A DNA stretch of 64,000 nt, from assembly GCA_902786595.1 (NCBI GenBank), contig CADADB010000003.1:21206-85205 (forward strand), in the 5' to 3' direction. How positions within the stretch are numbered: position 1 is the first letter of the stretch; each line of letters begins with the position of its first letter. Position numbers and translations under genes: made by a program. Source of the DNA: an uncultured Bacteroidota bacterium. GTDB taxonomy: Bacteria > Bacteroidota > Bacteroidia > Bacteroidales > WCHB1-69. Shown here in pieces: positions 37,041 to 45,157 of this stretch. Under the pieces are notes generated by a model. That model saw only the letters and a program-made list of their open reading frames with translations, searched no databases and was not told where the DNA came from.

Positions 37041-37640
37041 ATGGAAAAAATGAAAAAGGTACTTATAGCATTGGCGTTGTTTTCACTTTTGGTTATGATG
37101 GATTCTTGCAGTAACATTCGTGCGAACAGGAATTCGATACAATATTGCGATATAGAGCAGATTTATATTGGAATGCCGCTTGACAGCGTGGTCCAGCTTC
37201 TGGGCCAACCATACACCTTCAACAGTGATTTAGGGTGCCATGATTTGACGTGTGAACACCCGCGTGTTGTTTCCGATATTAAAATGAGAAAAGAAACGGA
37301 TATTATTCATGTAATAGACAGTATCTATCGGGATACGAATTATTGTTGCCAGACAAACAGGGAGATGATGAGGACAATAGAAAAAAACACCACGCTTACC
37401 TACACGAAGAGGCCATTGTCCCTGATGAGCATCCTAAAATCCTATCCGATGCTGTGGGTCCATCTGGACAGTAATTATCGGGTAAGTAGTGTTTATGCAA
37501 AATATTATGATGCAGATGACAAATGCATCTATTCGTTATCTTCAAACACGATTTTTCCTGAAGAGAAAGAACGGGATGTGCATGTAAAATTATTTGTAGA
37601 TACAACAATGTTCAGAAAATGTTTCCCGATTATGCCATAA
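37041..37640 (+). CDS. Small lipoprotein with SmpA/BamE-like segment
   Basis: A 199-residue lipoprotein; the start at 37041 (MEKMKKVLIALALF) gives a signal peptide with the lipobox MMDSCSN. After the cysteine the segment IEQIYIGMPLDSVVQLLGQPYTF resembles the SmpA/BamE fold, where a short helix follows a GMS-type turn. The rest is unassigned. The ATG nine bases later (MKKV) is an alternative start. I do not recognise a specific family, and it stands alone. Confidence 0.6.
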   Translation: MEKMKKVLIALALFSLLVMMDSCSNIRANRNSIQYCDIEQIYIGMPLDSVVQLLGQPYTFNSDLGCHDLTCEHPRVVSDIKMRKETDIIHVIDSIYRDTNYCCQTNREMMRTIEKNTTLTYTKRPLSLMSILKSYPMLWVHLDSNYRVSSVYAKYYDADDKCIYSLSSNTIFPEEKERDVHVKLFVDTTMFRKCFPIMP

Positions 37641-37664
37641 TCCTCTCCCATTACGAAAAAATCG

Positions 37665-37673
37665 TACTTTTGC
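37665..37673 (+). promoter_or_regulatory. Bacteroidales -7 element before the PP-loop gene
   Basis: TACTTTTGC, 43 bases before the next start codon. Confidence 0.6.
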
Positions 37674-37715
37674 CGCTAATTCTCAAAACAGGTAATTAAC
37701 TCATTAGAAGTAATA

Positions 37716-39029
37716 ATGAACGCGAAATTCGACGATTTAAGAGAAAAATATCTCGTTTTCACCTACGAGGGGTATCAATATGGCATCGAAAACGGGGACT
37801 TGCACCTCGTTTTCCATTTTTCGATAGGAGAGGAGATCAAGTTTTCCCCGAAGATGGTGCTGTCCGCCGGGGAACACACGCCCGACTGGAACACCTTCGA
37901 CCTCAAACAGTTGGAGGGCATCATCTTCCACATCGGCATGATCGAGCTGATCAGCTACTGGAAGTGCACCTGCAGCCCGACCATCTTGGTGAAGCCCTAT
38001 TCGCTGAACGAGGACCAGCAGTGGTGGTGGCGCAAGCTCTATTGGTACGGGCTGGGCGAGTTCATGTACAAGAACAGCATCGAAACCGACCATCTGCAGT
38101 TCATGAACTTCGCGTTCCCGGACGACGCGAAGCCGGCAGGGGAGTTGTCTTACCCGAAGGCGGAAGACACTGATTCCGTGATTGTTCCCATCGGAGGGGG
38201 CAAGGATTCCGTGGTGACTCTGGAGGATTTGCGACGCACCCGCAAGGTGGTGCCGTTCATCATCAACCCGCGCGGCGCGACCCTCGACTGTGCCCGCGTG
38301 GCCGGCTTCGACCGCGAGGAACAGATTCTCGTCCTGCACCGCCAAATCGACCCGAAACTGCTGGAACTCAACGCGCAGGGCTTCCTTAACGGACACACGC
38401 CGTTCTCCGCGATGCTGGCCTTCTACTCCGTGCTGCTGAGCGCGGTCACGGGCATTCGCGACGTGGCCCTCTCTAACGAGTCGAGCGCGAACGAACCGAC
38501 TATCCCCGGTACTTACATCAACCACCAGTATTCCAAATCGTTAGAGTTCGAGACTGACTTCCGCGACTATGTCCATGACTGGATGGGCGACAGCAACCAC
38601 TATTACAGTCATTTGCGTCCGCTCAACGAGCTGCAGATTGCCGAGCGGTTTGCGCAGTACCCGCAGTATTTCCCCGTCTTCAAGAGCTGCAACGTCGGCA
38701 GTAAGGAGAACAAATGGTGCGGACATTGCCCGAAGTGCCTCTTCGCCTACATCATCCTCTCTCCATTCATCCCCGACGCCCAGTTGCAGGAGATTTTCGG
38801 TCACGACCTCCTAGACGACCCGACCTTAGAGCAGACATTCGACGAGCTGTCGGGCCTCTCCAAGATCAAGCCCTTCGAGTGCGTGGGCACGGTGAGAGAG
38901 GTCAACGAAGCCCTGCGCCGCATCTGCAACACTCATGGCGACAAGTACTTGCTGAAGCACTATGTCAATGCCACGCTGGCGCAGATGGAGGACGATATGC
39001 TGGAGGAGTATTACAATATGGCACCGTGA
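37716..39029 (+). CDS. PP-loop superfamily protein, MurL-like
   Basis: A 437-residue cytosolic protein. The middle has a PP-loop ATP pyrophosphatase motif, PIGGGKDSVVTLEDLRR (about residues 155-171). Further on come NESSANEP, HQYSKSLEFE and a cysteine cluster (KSCNVGSKENKWCGHCPKC, about 326-344) typical of sulfur- or metal-binding PP-loop enzymes. The overall pattern recalls MurL, the ATP-dependent epimerase of UDP-MurNAc-L-Ala-L-Glu. A QueC-like or tRNA-thiolation enzyme is the alternative. The PP-loop assignment is solid; the MurL assignment is tentative. Confidence 0.6.
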   Translation: MNAKFDDLREKYLVFTYEGYQYGIENGDLHLVFHFSIGEEIKFSPKMVLSAGEHTPDWNTFDLKQLEGIIFHIGMIELISYWKCTCSPTILVKPYSLNEDQQWWWRKLYWYGLGEFMYKNSIETDHLQFMNFAFPDDAKPAGELSYPKAEDTDSVIVPIGGGKDSVVTLEDLRRTRKVVPFIINPRGATLDCARVAGFDREEQILVLHRQIDPKLLELNAQGFLNGHTPFSAMLAFYSVLLSAVTGIRDVALSNESSANEPTIPGTYINHQYSKSLEFETDFRDYVHDWMGDSNHYYSHLRPLNELQIAERFAQYPQYFPVFKSCNVGSKENKWCGHCPKCLFAYIILSPFIPDAQLQEIFGHDLLDDPTLEQTFDELSGLSKIKPFECVGTVREVNEALRRICNTHGDKYLLKHYVNATLAQMEDDMLEEYYNMAP

Positions 39030-39095
39030 TTTTAATTATGAATGCTAAATGCTGAATGCTGAATGAAGATAGACTAAACTACCAATCGAAGTACA

Positions 39096-39230
39096 ATTCC
39101 CCTTCTTTTAGAAGGGGTGCCCGAAGGGCGGGGTAGTCAAAACATCTTCCTTAAACAGCCCCGTTAGGGGCATGAGCTCGGTAGCCCAGGGTAAGGCCGA
39201 TAGGCCGCAATCCTGGGTCGTGTGACGATG
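39096..39230 (+). repeat. Intergenic element upstream of the EamA gene, copy 1
   Basis: About 135 bases containing AAAACATCTTCCTTAA, CAGCCCCGTTAGGGGCA and GAGCTCGGTAGC, preceded by a CCCCTTCTTTTAGAAGGGG hairpin. A closely related block lies at 40196-40320 on the other side of the EamA gene. It holds no reading frame of note. Confidence 0.75.
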
Positions 39231-39267
39231 AATGGACGATGATGCGATGAAAAACGATGAAACGATA

Positions 39268-40140
39268 ATGTCAGAACAATCAAAGATAAAAGGTTATATC
39301 GCCGGAATTATCGCGGCGATAGCGTACGGAACAAATCCGTTAGGGGCGTTGTTTCTATACCAGGAGGGATTCAACCCGCCGAGTGTGATTTTCTATCGGT
39401 TCACATTCGCGGTCATCATATTGGCTGTCATTTTGTTAGTTCAGAAAGTGCCGTTCAAGATCACAAAATACGAGTTCAAGGTGTTGCTCTCGTTGGGCGT
39501 GTTGTTTGCGGCCTCAGCGCTGTCGCTTTACACCTCGTTCAAGCACCTTGACTCCGGGGTCGCCTCCACCATCCTCTTCGCCTATCCGGTGATGGTGGCG
39601 GTCATCATGGCGGTATTCTTTAAAGAACGGGCTACCCCGATGATGATAATCTCCATAGTGCTGAGTATCATAGGGATACTGTTGCTATATCAGGGCGATG
39701 GTGACGCGAGGATGTCGCTGTGGGGGGTCATTCTGGTTCTGATTTCCTCGCTCACTTACGCTGTCTATATCGTGGTCGTAAATCGCACGCACATCACCAT
39801 GCCACCCTTCAAGATGACGTTTTACATCATGGCGTTTGCAGCGGTGGTCATTGCGTTGTATTCGTTCTGCGTGCCCGACAGTCGTATCATGACCATTCCC
39901 AGCTGGTCTGCGTTAGGGTGGATATGCATGGTGGCCATCGTGCCGACCATCATTGCCATGACGATGCTCAACATCGGCATTGCGCACGCCGGCTCGACCC
40001 CCACGGCCATCATGGGCGCTTTGGAACCCGTCACGGCAGTATGCATCTCCGTTTTCGTCTTCGACGGACTCTTCACTGCCCGGCTGGCGTTGGGGATTGT
40101 GTTGATCTTGGCGGCAGTGCTGCTGATAATTAAGAATTAA
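39268..40140 (+). CDS. EamA-family (DMT) transporter
   Basis: A ten-helix inner-membrane transporter of 290 residues, starting at MSEQSKIKGYIAGIIAAIAYG. It shows the two-fold EamA repeat: PLGALFLYQEGFNPPSVIFYRF in the first half and TPTAIMGALEPVTAVCISVFVF at the end of the second. Family members export amino acids or metabolites; the substrate is unknown. It is bracketed by two copies of a ~120-base intergenic element, which suggests that it may have arrived as a unit. Confidence 0.88.
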   Translation: MSEQSKIKGYIAGIIAAIAYGTNPLGALFLYQEGFNPPSVIFYRFTFAVIILAVILLVQKVPFKITKYEFKVLLSLGVLFAASALSLYTSFKHLDSGVASTILFAYPVMVAVIMAVFFKERATPMMIISIVLSIIGILLLYQGDGDARMSLWGVILVLISSLTYAVYIVVVNRTHITMPPFKMTFYIMAFAAVVIALYSFCVPDSRIMTIPSWSALGWICMVAIVPTIIAMTMLNIGIAHAGSTPTAIMGALEPVTAVCISVFVFDGLFTARLALGIVLILAAVLLIIKN

Positions 40141-40195
40141 GAATTAAGAATGTTGAATGCTGAATGCTGAATCTAGAATAATACGGTCGAAGGAC

Positions 40196-40320
40196 CATTC
40201 CCCCCTTAGGGGGGGATGCCCGCAGGGCAGGGGGGGATCAAAACATCTTCCTTAAGCAGCCCCGTTAGGGGCAAGAGCTCGGTAGCACAGGGTAAGCAAC
40301 CCTGGGGCGTATGACGATGA
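40196..40320 (+). repeat. Intergenic element downstream of the EamA gene, copy 2
   Basis: About 125 bases with the same core as copy 1 (CAAAACATCTTCCTTAA, AGCCCCGTTAGGGGCA, GAGCTCGGTAGC), in the same orientation, preceded by a CCCCCTTAGGGGGG hairpin. TGAATGC units lie just upstream. Confidence 0.75.
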
Positions 40321-40384
40321 ACGAACGATGAATATTAAACGTTTTTGAACATTGATAATCAATGTAATGATAAATAATGATAAA

Positions 40385-41029
40385 ATGAAAAAGTTAGTAG
40401 TTTTGATGATAATGGCCGTGATGGCGGTCGCGGTCACCGCACAGAATACGGATGGCGGCGCGAACGACCTGATGAAGAAGGTCTCACAGCAATACCAGAA
40501 GTATAACACAATGCAGTTCCATTACACGTTGAAGACCACCAAGGATGAGAAGACGCTGGGCGTCAGCGAGGGCGACTTCTACCTCAAGGGCAGCAAGTAC
40601 AAGACCAATTTTGCCGGACTGCAGTATTATTGCGACGGGACTTCGATTTGGAGCTACGACAAGGACGCCAAGGAGGTTTCCGTTTACGAATACGACCCTG
40701 ACGACGACCAGAATCTGATGAATCCGCAGCGAATCTTGAAGGACTGGAGCATGCACTTCCGCGCCAAGTTCATCCGCGACGAGTTCCAGGGGAATGTGCA
40801 GTACAGCATCGTCGATCTCACCCCCAAGACCGCGCAGTCCTACTACCGCATCCGCGTCTATATCGTCAAGACCTCGCAGAAAATCGCGAAAATCGCGGTC
40901 TATGAGAAGGATAACACCATCTACACCTACAACATCGAGCAGTTCAAGAACGACATCCCTCTGGACGACAAGATTTTCGTGTTCGACAAGAGCAAATATC
41001 CCGGTGTGGAGGTGAATGATATGAGATAG
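40385..41029 (+). CDS. LolA-like outer-membrane lipoprotein carrier
   Basis: A periplasmic protein of 214 residues with a signal peptide (MKKLVVLMIMAVMAVAVTAQ). The mature part has the LolA-like pattern: NTMQFHYTLKTT, then GDFYLKGSKYKTNFAGLQYYCDGTSIWSYD and a half-barrel of strands ending IPLDDKIFVFDKSKYPGVEV. It is expected to carry lipoproteins or other lipids across the periplasm. Two in-frame ATG codons upstream are less likely starts because they would extend the signal peptide. It is the last conserved gene before the accessory region. Confidence 0.82.
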   Translation: MKKLVVLMIMAVMAVAVTAQNTDGGANDLMKKVSQQYQKYNTMQFHYTLKTTKDEKTLGVSEGDFYLKGSKYKTNFAGLQYYCDGTSIWSYDKDAKEVSVYEYDPDDDQNLMNPQRILKDWSMHFRAKFIRDEFQGNVQYSIVDLTPKTAQSYYRIRVYIVKTSQKIAKIAVYEKDNTIYTYNIEQFKNDIPLDDKIFVFDKSKYPGVEVNDMR

Positions 41030-41148
41030 ATTTATCTTTTTTTTCTTAAAAATTCTTAAAATCACCCATAGTTCGAAAATATGTCGTAATATTGCCGCCG
41101 GATGAGAAAGAGGAACGGATTTATGTCAAATTGCCAACCTCTCTAAAA

Positions 41149-41222
41149 AACGCGCTAAATAACAAACTGCCATACGCGGTGTTCTTTAGCGAAAAAGGAC
41201 ACCGCGTTTCTCGTCTATGGCA
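41149..41222 (+). promoter_or_regulatory. Structured leader of the 41240 gene with competing helices
   Basis: A stem ACGCGGTGT (41174-41182) with ACACCGCGT (41199-41207) is nested in TGCCAT with ATGGCA. Its loop contains TTTAGCG (41185-41191), which is complementary to CGCTAAA at 41153-41159, upstream of the stem. A pseudoknot or alternative fold is therefore possible 20 to 90 bases before the start codon. Ligand or role unknown. Confidence 0.45.
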
Positions 41223-41239
41223 CTATAAAAAACAGTAAA

Positions 41240-42742
41240 ATGGAAGAGAAAATCCCTTTTTCAATGTTGTATGAGAATATGCAAGCCATATTGGACAAAC
41301 CTATGCTCTATTCTGTAGAGATCACCCGTTTTTCGGCTGGTGGGTTGGGGGCTTGCGTGTATAGTCAGCCGATAACCATCGCCGAACTGGTGCGCTGTTG
41401 GCAGCATAAAGAATACCAGATTCGATGCCCGAAATGCGGCGAGACGGCCTATATCACCCAATGGGCCGGGCATGTGAATGGTGGCGGCTATTGGGAAATC
41501 AATGCTTATTGTCCGAAATGTGGGGTTGAACATAATTTCCCCAAAAGTTCGTTGCCCCTTACCGATTATAGGATACATTGGACAAAAATGAGAGATATTC
41601 TACAAGAAGAAACATCCGCAATAAAAGAAATGGGAAAAAACGCCAAGGACAACATGGCAAAAACTTCTTACCCGGGAAATCCTGTCATCACCCTGCTCAA
41701 CGGTCGCACGCTGCCGTGCTATCCGAGGGTGGAAACTGCGCCGTCCGTCGACAACACGACGAAATTGGATACTACGGGACAGTATCTGTGTGTAGGGCGC
41801 AAGAAAACTGTTGAACCGCTGACATCCCCAGAGCAGGAACGGGCCAAGAAATTTTTCACTGACCACGCTTTTTTCTTCCTCGACCATCGCGAACAGATTC
41901 TCAGCGACAGCCGGATGTTCCTCGCCCCCGTTCCTGTGCAGAACGCTATTGCTTATATGGGTACCAGCGGCTTTCGCCGTCCCACCTTGGGCGTGTACAT
42001 CGAATGGTGGATGACGTGCGTTCCTGCCATTATCGGCCGGTATCGAAAAAATGCATGGCTTGTCTATCACATTGCGGGGAGTCCGCTGTCGGGCAGGAAT
42101 AGCTGCGGCATTGTTAACCCGCAGGGGGAGTGCAGGTCGGAAAATCTTCCCAGTCCGTTCAGTACCATTTGGCGGTCTTTCGTGGAGGTTAACACACGCT
42201 ACGACGAGGCCAAGGAACGTTACGAGGCTTACTCTTTGGAGGATGTTGTGGCATTGCTGGAGGCTAACGACCAAGGCGACAGCCTGACCGAAAGGATGGT
42301 GTATATCCTTCAGAAGGAGAATATCAAACTAAGGCAGGAAATTCAGGAGATTGAAAAGAATAAAGCACAGAAAGTAGGAGAGATGGAAAAAATGCGGCTC
42401 GCACTTCTCAAGGAGTACATCGAAAGCAGGCACGATGTGTTCGAGGCTTGGTATGCCGACTACTGCAAAAAGGAGGAGGAGGGAAAGCGGGAGCTCGATG
42501 ACTTGAAGCTGCAACAGAAACAGCTCAAACAGCAGTTGCGCACCGGTGAAATCACGAACAAATTCCACCAACAGCAACTCTCCCCGCTGAAAAACAAGAT
42601 AAGCAATGTAAAATACAGGCTCTCCAATCTGGGGGTCATATCACTGTCTCATATTGTTCCCGAAATTTACAGAAAGTATCTTTCTCCAAAAGATGTGATA
42701 AGTTTCTTGAAAGGTGAGAAGGGGGATGATTTGCTTTTATGA
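41240..42742 (+). CDS. Uncharacterised protein with paired CxxC motifs and coiled coil
   Basis: A 500-residue protein that I do not recognise. Residues 55-100 hold two CPKCG motifs (CPKCGETAY and CPKCGVEHN), probably one zinc ribbon. The middle is rich in aromatic residues. Residues about 350-465 are a long charged coiled coil (KNKAQKVGEMEKMRLALLKE onward) rich in Lys, Glu and Gln. There is no signal peptide or membrane helix. It is the first gene of the accessory region, with a structured leader, and is followed by another uncharacterised gene after 245 bases. Confidence 0.7.
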   Translation: MEEKIPFSMLYENMQAILDKPMLYSVEITRFSAGGLGACVYSQPITIAELVRCWQHKEYQIRCPKCGETAYITQWAGHVNGGGYWEINAYCPKCGVEHNFPKSSLPLTDYRIHWTKMRDILQEETSAIKEMGKNAKDNMAKTSYPGNPVITLLNGRTLPCYPRVETAPSVDNTTKLDTTGQYLCVGRKKTVEPLTSPEQERAKKFFTDHAFFFLDHREQILSDSRMFLAPVPVQNAIAYMGTSGFRRPTLGVYIEWWMTCVPAIIGRYRKNAWLVYHIAGSPLSGRNSCGIVNPQGECRSENLPSPFSTIWRSFVEVNTRYDEAKERYEAYSLEDVVALLEANDQGDSLTERMVYILQKENIKLRQEIQEIEKNKAQKVGEMEKMRLALLKEYIESRHDVFEAWYADYCKKEEEGKRELDDLKLQQKQLKQQLRTGEITNKFHQQQLSPLKNKISNVKYRLSNLGVISLSHIVPEIYRKYLSPKDVISFLKGEKGDDLLL

Positions 42743-42892
42743 TGGGATCTAATTAGGACGTTACGAACACCATTAGGCATGCAGGATGCAAGCTAACCTA
42801 ATAACCTTACACCGCGCTCCACATCGTTACGCTTGTGCGGAAAAAAATGTCGGATTTTGTTCTAAACGTCCCCCGTAGCTCAAAAACATGTT

Positions 42893-42901
42893 GTAGTTTT
42901 G
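42893..42901 (+). promoter_or_regulatory. Bacteroidales -7 element before the 42988 gene
   Basis: TAGTTTTGC, 87 bases before the start. The upstream gap 42743-42890 holds a weak ATTAGG/CCTAAT dyad and nothing else I can support. Confidence 0.6.
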
Positions 42902-42987
42902 CCTCGCAAAAGCAAATTGATTTTTGATTCACAGCTAAATAAAAAGGGGAACTATATACAAATTGACAGAAAACTCATCAAGATAAT

Positions 42988-43458
42988 ATGAAATTAACAA
43001 AGTCATCACAAGAAGAAGCAAAGAAGCAAGTGGCTGAACGAGTAGCTGAATTCCTCAACAAGGCATACAGCGAGCCGAAACTGCTGTTCCACACGGGTGG
43101 TACCAAAATGTTTCTGAAAGAAGGGAAACTGCCGGAAGAATCAGAAGAATCTCTGGAACAACTGATCACGAGATATGTGGAGGGATGCGATACTTTTCGC
43201 AAGCTGAAATGTAAAATGCACGAGGCCAGTAAGCCTTACCTGCGACAAAAAATGGAAAACGGGGAAATGGTCGGATACATCGACTACGATGAATGGGAAC
43301 GGCAGGACAGCGAAGGATGTTGGGGTTACGCCTTGGCCGAACATAACAGTTTCAATGCTATAGATATGATGGAATGGTCCATTGACCTGAAAATCGCACA
43401 ATTATATGCCCAGAAGGGAGTGGAAATACCGCCTGATTCGGATGATGATCAGGTATAA
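42988..43458 (+). CDS. Uncharacterised 156-residue protein
   Basis: A charged, mostly helical cytosolic protein. The N-terminal half is Glu/Lys-rich (LTKSSQEEAKKQVAERVAEFL) and the middle contains aromatic-acidic segments (MVGYIDYDEWERQDSEG), with an acidic tail (PPDSDDDQV). I find no motif linking it to a known family. It has its own promoter and lies between the zinc-ribbon protein and the 2H phosphoesterase. Confidence 0.65.
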   Translation: MKLTKSSQEEAKKQVAERVAEFLNKAYSEPKLLFHTGGTKMFLKEGKLPEESEESLEQLITRYVEGCDTFRKLKCKMHEASKPYLRQKMENGEMVGYIDYDEWERQDSEGCWGYALAEHNSFNAIDMMEWSIDLKIAQLYAQKGVEIPPDSDDDQV

Positions 43459-43540
43459 AAAAGGCAATAATATCGCCGTTGACCTGAAAAATTGCTAAAA
43501 ATGTCAGCTTCTGTATCATTGCCAATAAAAGAATATTATG

Positions 43541-43549
43541 TAGATTTGC
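43541..43549 (+). promoter_or_regulatory. Bacteroidales -7 element before the 2H gene
   Basis: TAGATTTGC, 100 bases before the 2H phosphoesterase start. Confidence 0.55.
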
Positions 43550-43648
43550 AGCGTCATAATTTAGATTTTGTTAGATTGACCTTGTAGGGGCTGGGGGAGT
43601 GGCGCGAAAATGGAAGAACAGAGGTTTTTATAATTAAAGTGGTTGATT

Positions 43649-44170
43649 ATGAATTATTTGGAATTTAAAATCCCCATCAAGAAAAATGCGGAGTGGTTTG
43701 TGACCCTGCGCCATGCAATGGCATCGGAAGGCATTCCTGTTAAATGGGAAAGCGGTTCTTTCCACATCACCGCAGTTTTCATCTATGACGATCAACCCGT
43801 GGAGGAGCTGAAATCCGCATTCTCCCGTTGCCTCACAGCGCGGAAGGTCCCTTCTTTGACGTTAGACAAACTGGATGCTTTTACAACGAAAAATGATATA
43901 ATCGTCAATGTCACTGCATCACAGTTGTCTGAGTCGCTGGCCGCGCTGATTGAAGAAGTCAGGAGTGAGGCCGCCAACCGGAACGTTGATATGCGTCGAA
44001 GCTTCATTTTGCACATCACACTTGGCAGAATTGATATGGCTGCAGCCAACCTACCGATGGTCAAAAAGATTATTGACAGTATAGCAGTCCCGGCCTTCAC
44101 CCTATATATCAAGAAAGCGAATTACCGCTACAAAGGAGGAAAGATCATTCAAACGTGGCAGATGGACTAA
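43649..44170 (+). CDS. 2H phosphoesterase (2'-5' RNA ligase-like)
   Basis: A 173-residue protein starting at MNYLEFKIPIKKN. Two HxT motifs, FHITAVF (about residues 34-40) and LHITLGR (about 115-121), are spaced as in the 2H phosphoesterase/LigT superfamily. Members cleave or ligate 2'-5' or 2',3'-cyclic phosphates in RNA and nucleotides. No RtcB or tRNA-processing partner is visible. It converges on the SprT-like gene. Confidence 0.75.
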   Translation: MNYLEFKIPIKKNAEWFVTLRHAMASEGIPVKWESGSFHITAVFIYDDQPVEELKSAFSRCLTARKVPSLTLDKLDAFTTKNDIIVNVTASQLSESLAALIEEVRSEAANRNVDMRRSFILHITLGRIDMAAANLPMVKKIIDSIAVPAFTLYIKKANYRYKGGKIIQTWQMD

Positions 44171-44181
44171 AATAATAAAAG

Positions 44182-44529
44182 CTAAATAGTAAAATCAAAG
44201 TCTCTTTTTATTCTCCGCTTATGCCTTCTGAATCGGAATCCGTGTCCGAACAAACCATCAAATTTAACACCCTCTATTGTATAGACGTACATGTGGACCA
44301 TTTCATGTACCAGCACATTTCTGAGTGATTCGTCGCTGGAGATAGCATGTTTGTTTATCCCGATTCGGCTTTCCTTTTCCCCGTTTGATTTCAAGGGATC
44401 AATATATTTGCCAATAATTCCGCAGTTTCTACTCAAGAAATAAAACCTGCACGGCCCCAATTTGCCTTCAAAATACAGATTGTTGTATTGATTGAATTTT
44501 CGCTGTAGTTCTTCTTTTGTGATATTCAT
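44182..44529 (-). CDS. SprT-like zinc metalloprotease
   Basis: A 115-residue compact SprT-like protein starting at MNITKEELQRKFNQYNN. The zinc site HEMVH lies in NVLVHEMVHMYVYTIEG, with a third ligand likely in the downstream GHGFRFRRH. SprT/Spartan-type proteases degrade proteins, often DNA-crosslinked ones. It is shorter than E. coli SprT and lacks its C-terminal zinc finger. A decayed copy of its N-terminus occurs at 59712. It converges on the 2H gene. Confidence 0.78.
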   Translation of the reverse strand: MNITKEELQRKFNQYNNLYFEGKLGPCRFYFLSRNCGIIGKYIDPLKSNGEKESRIGINKHAISSDESLRNVLVHEMVHMYVYTIEGVKFDGLFGHGFRFRRHKRRIKRDFDFTI

Positions 44530-44826
44530 CGTTAAACCTTTCATCCGGCAATGCTACACTTTTTTCCGGAATAGAGGTCATAAGTATTAAAAACAGCATC
44601 CCGTATTGGAAAAAAATCATATATTCGGTTTGTTGACTCGAAAGGGGAAAAAATCATCATAAATATGGAAAATTAAAATTATGGAAAAAGCACACGAGGA
44701 ATCGTGCGGAGAAATGGCGAAGGGAATACTTCTATAATTATTATCATGGAGATCGGTGTCTTCACGTTTACGGTTGGGGTCTGCCATTTTGTCATAACCC
44801 TGTGCCGTGACTCAGTAAAATGCATC

Positions 44827-44844
44827 GTGGCATAGTTTTTGTTA
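44827..44844 (+). promoter_or_regulatory. Sigma-54-like promoter site
   Basis: GTGGCATAGTTTTTGTTA: GG at 44829-44830, ten bases, then GT at 44841-44842. The spacing equals the sigma-54 -24/-12 geometry, with TTTTTGT in place of TTGC. It nearly matches the sites at 61475 (minus) and 62315. Confidence 0.4.
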
Positions 44845-44903
44845 AACTTAACTGGTTTGTTAAAACGCACCATTAATATTTTTACCATTCAAATCAAAAC
44901 ATT

Positions 44904-45120
44904 ATGAATTTAATCCGAAAGAACGTTTGCAGTGCCTTTGACGCCTGCGACAATACCCACAACATCAGTGTCATCGGTGGCATTATCGGAATCAAGTAGG
45001 GGCTCAAGACAGTTCCGCCAGGATAACGTGGTTCAATGCCAGCGACTCTGAGACGGACGATTCCCTACTGATCTTTGCAGTGGCGGCCATACATCTTGCA
45101 TGGCAAGTTATTTGTGTTTG
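44904..45120 (+). pseudogene. Possible decayed small gene
   Basis: An ATG frame of 31 codons (MNLIRKNVCSAFDACDNTHN onward) ends at TAG 44997. A second frame, shifted by two bases from about 45002, stays open to TGA at 45118 and encodes a hydrophobic tail (DDSLLIFAVAAIHLAWQVIC). Together they could be one frameshifted gene. I cannot identify a family, and a real 31-residue peptide is the alternative. Confidence 0.25.
45100..45117 (+). promoter_or_regulatory. Sigma-54-like promoter site before the first sigma/AAA cassette
   Basis: ATGGCAAGTTATTTGTG: GG at 45102-45103 and GT at 45114-45115 with exactly ten bases between. It lies 41 bases before the sigma factor start. Confidence 0.4.
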
Positions 45121-45157
45121 AAATAGAAAACAAATTAAGTAAAACAATTTATTCTTG

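Larger units (their letters stand above)
44530..45157 (+). other. 628-base intergenic region before the first sigma/AAA cassette
   Basis: No confident gene. It contains two sites with sigma-54 promoter geometry (44827-44844 and 45100-45117) and a 31-codon frame at 44904 continued in another frame to about 45120. An 18-codon frame at 44681 seems to be chance. Confidence 0.5.

Noticed and set aside
42778-42796. TAGGCATGCAGGATGC as a sigma-54 site before the 42988 gene
   Set aside because: The spacing is right, but both elements deviate (TAGGCAT and ATGC) and a clear Bacteroidales -7 element lies closer to the gene.
43649-44170. RNA repair operon (rtcBA-type) around the 2H phosphoesterase
   Set aside because: No RtcB, RtcA or RtcR-like gene is present within the window.
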